64,000 bases of DNA, taken from positions 310,001 to 374,000 of the forward strand of contig PUQB01000133.1 in assembly GCA_003024785.1 (NCBI GenBank). Direction: 5' to 3'. The position numbers and the translations under genes were made by a program. Shown here piece after piece: positions 59,411 through 64,000 of the stretch. Source of the stretch: Selaginella tamariscina. Taxonomy: Eukaryota > Streptophyta > Lycopodiopsida > Selaginellales > Selaginellaceae. Positions within the stretch are counted from its first letter, which is position 1. Each line of letters begins with the position of its first letter. A model generated the notes under the pieces. It had not been told where the DNA came from. It did no database searches and saw nothing but the letters and a program-made list of their open reading frames with translations.

Positions 59411-61904
59411 AGCATTGGCACGCATAGCAGCAAATTCCAACGGTCGAGATTGATGCAACAACTCCTGCACATATGTTTTGTCGTCTACCTTTTGTAAGAT
59501 TTGAAGATGTGGTAGCATCACCATAGGCAGCCGCACATGAAATCAAACTCGGACTCAGTCTCAGCTTTCCATCATAGACTCCTTGCACTGTCTCCTGGCA
59601 TGCAAGATCCAAAAGTTGGCCATCGAGATTCAGATGATCTTCAAGAAACTTCTAGATGTCATCTGTAAATGGATTCTTTCCTTTGATTCATCAGCAAAGT
59701 TTTCAATACCCGACGAGAACGTTCCTTTTCATCAGGACGATGACCTAGAACTGACCAAAACCAAGGCGGCAATTTTTCCACTTTGTCTTTACTTCCAAAT
59801 CAATTTGGTCCTTGTTGTTCTTTTCTGCTCCCAGTAACCAGTCAATAGCCTCTTCATTTCCATTCCATGCTGCATAGTGTAAAGGACTAAGACCAGCCAA
59901 GCCCGTTAACTTGTTAACATTGTAGTCCGTCCCAAGTGAATCACTTATGAGTCGTAAAACACGTTGAGATGCGCTTCGAGCAGCAAAATGCAATGGTGTC
60001 ACGCCTGCATTATCCTCTTGAGCTGGATTAGCACCTTTTTTCTTAATTAGATATTGAACCAAATGATAGTCGTCCTGTGCTACAGCAAAATGCAAAGGTG
60101 TTTGCCCGTACCAGTTTTTAACTTTGTTGACGTCGTTGCATGATGAACCAACCACATCCAACAGTTGTTTCAAAATATAAAGATCTTTTCCAATTGCATC
60201 TGCATGAAGAGCAGTGTTACCTAGGAACAACTCATCAGGTGCCATAATATCTTTGATTTCGACAGCTTCTTCAGTATTTTGCTGGAGCAAAGTCTCACCA
60301 AATACTTGTTTTTAATTCACAAGCAATGTGCAAAGTGCGGCCCTTGTCAAGAATATCTGTAAAGTAATCTTGTGAGCATCATTTCGAAATGGCGTAGTGT
60401 AGTAAACATACGTTTCATTTCTTGCACCTTGATATTCATTAGCTCTAATAAACTTCGAGTTTGTCGTCCGTCCGCCAATAAACAGCTTGGTGTATGGGTG
60501 TTGCATTCACATGATTGCGTTGAAGTAGAAGGTTACGACCACATAGCTCAACAATCTTCTTGATCATGGTGTTGCTACATCTCAAAACAGCAAAGTGAAG
60601 AAGGTTGTTACCATTCTCATCTACCTGTCGAATTGCATTCTCCGCTTCAGCACCCAATTCCAGCATCAACATTTTTAAAATGTCATTATTGCCACCACAT
60701 ACAGCTGCATGAAGAATGGTGTGGTTTTGTTTAAGAATCGCTTCCTTTGCTCTGTCACCAAGCTTATCCATGAGTGTTTTGAATACAACCACACCGCCTC
60801 TTTCAATCGCTTTAGAAGGACCGAAATGTCTTCTTCAACTATTCCATCTCGGGCATGTCCACCTAGCTTCCATAAGATTAAATTTACAATGTCAACGCTA
60901 CCATCACGAACGGCTACATGAAGAACTGTCTCTCCCCGCCTGTTTTTCTCATTGATGATATTGGGTGCTTGACGACCTAGCTTATTCATCGCAACCTTGA
61001 TAATGTCAAGCTGACCATAACGAACAAATGAATGAAGCATTGTGTCACCTAGACAATCCTTCTCACATATCAAACGCTTTGCTTCGTTTCCAAGCTTGCC
61101 AAGCAATACTAAGAGAACATCCTTCTTTCCTTCGTAGGCAGCTACATGAAGAACATTGCTGTTCTTCTTGTTTTTCTGCTGGATTGCATCTTTAGAACCT
61201 TCATCTCCTAGTCTCTCCAAGAGAAACTCCACAATGCTAACACTACCGTTCCTAGCATCAATGTCTTTCTCACGATGAATTTCATAGTCATCGCTCAGCC
61301 TAGACGTTATCTCTTTGAAACTCTATATCCCCATGTTGAGCAGCCAAATGAAGAACTGTTCTATCAAACTTATCTGTTTGAAGAATTTCATCTTTGGCTT
61401 GATCGCCCAATTTAGAGAGGAAGATCTCGATAGCCTTCAAATTACCAATCTCAGCAGCAAGATGTAGAACTGTCATGTTTTCATCGTCCCCTCTGAAATC
61501 ACATCCTCGAGTTGATCCTCCAGAGAGTCAATCAACACCATAAGCATCTCCACATCTTTCCTCAAAACAACCGTATGGAGCACTGTGCGGCCATGTTCAC
61601 CTGGTTCACAAATTCCGTCTTTGGCAGTATCACCTAACTCATTCAAATGAAACCTCAGAACATCAGCATTGCTGGCAACATGAAGAACAGTGTAACCATC
61701 GCTGTCCTTTTTAAGTATTTTTGTTTTGACATTATCACCACCAAGCAAGTCCTTCACCCAGCTTAAATTGCCATCCTCACTTGCACGGTGCAAATCTGAA
61801 GAGTGGATACGTCAATTAGTCTTAACAAAAGTATAGTAAATATAAATGTTACATATGATTAATTAAATTATGGATATATTACCTTCTGAATTGTCCAGCG
61901 CCAT
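59411..61904 (-). pseudogene. Ankyrin-repeat gene, 3' end cut by MULE copy 3
   Basis: Exon 1 is 61904-61883 (MALDNSE), followed by a GT-AG intron to 61796; exon 2 starts at 61795 and joins in frame as MALDNSEDLHRASEDGNLS. Repeats follow the ankyrin pattern (GYTVLHVAS, GRTVLHTVV, NVLHVAAYEG, GETVLHVAVRDG, QTPLHFAVAQDDYH, VTPLHFAARS, LSPLHYAAWNG), at least ten, with an unusual spacer around LGD.AKD between many of them. No membrane domain was found. About seven frame changes interrupt exon 2. The reading ends in MRANAE at about 59411, where MULE copy 3 begins, so the C-terminus is missing. Confidence 0.8.
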
Positions 61905-62330
61905 GTGATTAATGAATTTGCAACTTCTCTAATTAAAGGAACGAGAGAATGTAGCAAAAAACTATTGATTATCACTGATGTGAGTTTTCAATAAGTTTAG
62001 TTACCTTATTTATAACACTCGACTATATCCCAATTTAAACTTCAAAGCTACTGCTGGAATCTCCCAAATCTGAATGTCCAAAGCTACTGTTCTCGTTCTT
62101 TACCCTTTTTTTAAATTCCCACTCACCATTAAATTAATTTAAATGGGATTGTTCTTTTTCTTTTACCTTTTTTTTTTTTCTTAAAGTCTAAGCATGCCCA
62201 AAACCGTTAAATTAATCTCTTAATTAAATGGGTTAATTTAATAAAATTTGTTTTCCAAATGGCTACCGTACAGGACTGCTGTTAAAGGAGTCTGTATTAA
62301 ACCCAGCTGTCGTGTTACGGAATGACGTCA
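61905..62330. other. Upstream region of the ankyrin gene, no gene seen
   Basis: AT-rich with a T-run at about 62167-62180. It likely holds the promoter and leader of the minus-strand ankyrin gene; no specific element was recognised. Confidence 0.4.
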
Positions 62331-62404
62331 TAATCTGGCAGCCACTCCATTCCTCTGCGTCAGCAAGACCTCCGATAGATTTGAGGCAAAACTATCGTGA
62401 GTAC

Positions 62405-62551
62405 GATCCAAAGGTGAACTTACGGACACCCTCAGCTGGCAGAAGGGCGAGTCTGGTGCATGCGTGAACGGCGAGGAAGAGCATGTACCTTGTTCTGAAG
62501 AAGAACAACTGAGTGATGTTTTGGAGGCGTTGCCGGATGAAATACCAGGTA
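62405..62551 (+). CDS. Possible exon, acidic, unrecognised
   Basis: Plus-strand frame KGELTDTLSWQKGESGACVN continues EEEHVPCSEEEQLSDVLEAL and ends DEIPG at the donor CAG followed by GTATAT. Start not identified. Composition is protein-like, but nothing supports a family. Confidence 0.35.
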
Positions 62552-62903
62552 TATATAAGTTTGTGTGTTGTGCGTGCGTGTAATTGTGTACACACACATA
62601 TTATGTATCTTCTGTATGGAAACTATCGTACCAGGGTTTCCTGTCTCATGAGATGAACAGGATAGATTATGAGCCTTCTCTCTCTCAGTTTCCATTATGA
62701 CAGTGGTACTCGTAACCAGAGGTAACTAAACGGTCGCGGGTATTGGCAAGAAGTTATCAGGCCGAACATCTAACCAGGAGTTTCTGAAACTTCTCGGGCT
62801 GCACTCCTCACTGCTGCTGGGACTTAGGAAATAATCAACGGACCTCACCGAAGACACCACCCGAGATGTGTAGTCGTTGGGCAAGTTCAACAGGGAACAG
62901 TTA

Positions 62904-63291
62904 CTATCCGCCAGAATCTTCTTCATACAGCGTGTCTTCGTCTCTGTAGACCTTAGCTGAAGAAAATCAGATTCAGTATGTATGCATGCAAAAGTATGCC
63001 TGCAGTGTAATGAAAACTTACCAGGGGAGCTCTTGTGGTGGGCTTCGATTTGTTTTGCTTCCTGGACATACTTCAGCACTCACAGTAAGCACAGGAATTA
63101 GAAACCTACTTGGACAGAGCAAGATGAACTGGGGAATAAGCATATTCCTGTAGAATCTGCACAACGGTATACACAACATATATAGACACACACATATAGA
63201 CATAACACACACACAGGTATACCAATACACATACATATGGGAGATGTATGTGCCTGCCTGTATTCATCAGATGTGCTGCGGTGAGATACAA

Positions 63292-63374
<83 letters not shown>

Positions 63375-63920
63375 ACACACGCGTGCAAGTTTCAGACGTA
63401 CAGAATAATATCATGTAATATTACATACTATACTGCCTCTAGACGTTGTACATTCTTCCCATTTTCAAGCCTTTGCACGTACTGACAGAGAAACATAATC
63501 CCTTGGTTTGCCATATCCTGATTTGATTGAACTTGAATAATTCTATATTCCTGTAAAACAAATACTCTTACATCTTGTTTACTTGGATGTGCATATACAC
63601 ATAAATGCTATGCACACATATATAAACTTACAAGGCCTTCTATCATTTCTCGAACAGTCTGCACGTCGCCACCACATTTAGCGACACCTGTTCGTATGTC
63701 ATGAACCTGCATTACATTGGTTGATTACGATAATATTATATATATATATATGTACACACACATACAATTATAATTAAAATTATACTTATTACGTAACTAG
63801 AATGAAATCCAACCTGGTCCCTTATAAGGCCTTGAACTTGAATACTGTCCTCCAAAGCTTTAGATACATCTTCTATCCGCATTGTTAAATGTTTTTTGTT
63901 CCGCATCAAAGGAGAACCCG
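62904..63920 (-). CDS. Unrecognised multi-exon gene, 3' exons
   Basis: Three consecutive minus-strand exons join in phase: 63920-63814 (NKKHLTMRIEDVSKALEDS), 63706-63632 (VHDIRTGVAKCGGDVQTVRE) and 63550-63434 (EYRIIQVQSNQDMANQGIM), all with good GT-AG borders. The amphipathic, charged composition suggests coiled coil. Two more exons are likely, one ending at 63022 (VQEAKQIEAHHKSS) and one from 62956, which together give a C-terminus KVYRDEDTLYEEDSGG with stop at 62904. The link between the two groups is uncertain because the exon near 63160-63085 does not keep phase. The gene continues past the right edge. Function unknown. Confidence 0.5.
63292..63371 (+). repeat. Compound microsatellite (CT)n(CA)n
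   Basis: About 24 CT units followed by about 15 CA units, inside an intron of the minus-strand gene. Confidence 0.95.
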
Positions 63921-64000
63921 CTTTCAATTAATACATATCTTAACTATTTTGAAAACAAGATTGTGCACACACACACACACACGTACCGTAAGAGTAGCTG

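Overview
The window looks like nuclear DNA of a streptophyte, either a land plant or a close charophyte relative; I cannot name the species. Evidence: spliced genes with GT-AG introns, a plant-type LRR receptor-like gene, a PP2C-type phosphatase domain, chromodomain Ty3/gypsy elements primed by initiator tRNA-Met, and very AT-rich, microsatellite-laden spacers. Most copies of duplicated sequence differ by single-base insertions or deletions, so many broken frames may be consensus errors in a long-read assembly rather than true mutations.

The main content is a Mutator-like (MULE) DNA transposon of about 7.8 kb, present three times: copy 1 at 6023-27377 (swollen by two nested LTR retrotransposons), copy 2 at 43334-51141 (nearly complete), copy 3 at 53084-59410 (inverted, internally deleted). 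It carries two divergent genes. Gene B is a MULE transposase of about 1,020 aa with a C-terminal SWIM zinc finger. Gene A is a five-exon gene of about 1,030 aa that joins a ParB-like domain to an N6/N4-type DNA methyltransferase fold, an arrangement otherwise familiar from phages and prophages. Between the two genes lies an array of palindromes about 38-40 bp apart, whose half-site AGTCGGC recurs near both transposon ends. This cargo-bearing MULE is the best candidate for an undescribed system.

Layout. 1-3.8 kb: exons of an unrecognised multi-exon gene on the minus strand and a related exon. 3.8-5.5 kb: AT-rich spacer and an unrecognised exon pair, duplicated at 36.7-39.9 kb. 5.7-6.0 and 27.4-28.3 kb: a broken Penelope-like retroelement split by MULE copy 1. 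Inside copy 1: chromoviruses at 8240-15563 and 17298-23527. 28.5-34.0 kb: a fragment and then the main copy of a PP2C/P-loop gene, the main copy lying between arms of an old inverted duplication that contains tRNA-Val relics. 40.4-43.2 kb: a 57-bp minisatellite and a broken LRR receptor-like gene. 43.3-59.4 kb: MULE copies 2 and 3 with a partial duplicate of the 5' gene between them. 59.4-61.9 kb: an ankyrin-repeat gene cut by copy 3. 62.3-63.9 kb: exons of one or two unrecognised genes.

The order of events can be read from nesting: Penelope-like element, then MULE copy 1, then the two LTR elements. Copy 2 sits in the last exon of the duplicated host gene, flanked by a 9-10 bp target duplication. 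Copy 3 joins two unrelated host genes, which suggests recombination between element copies.
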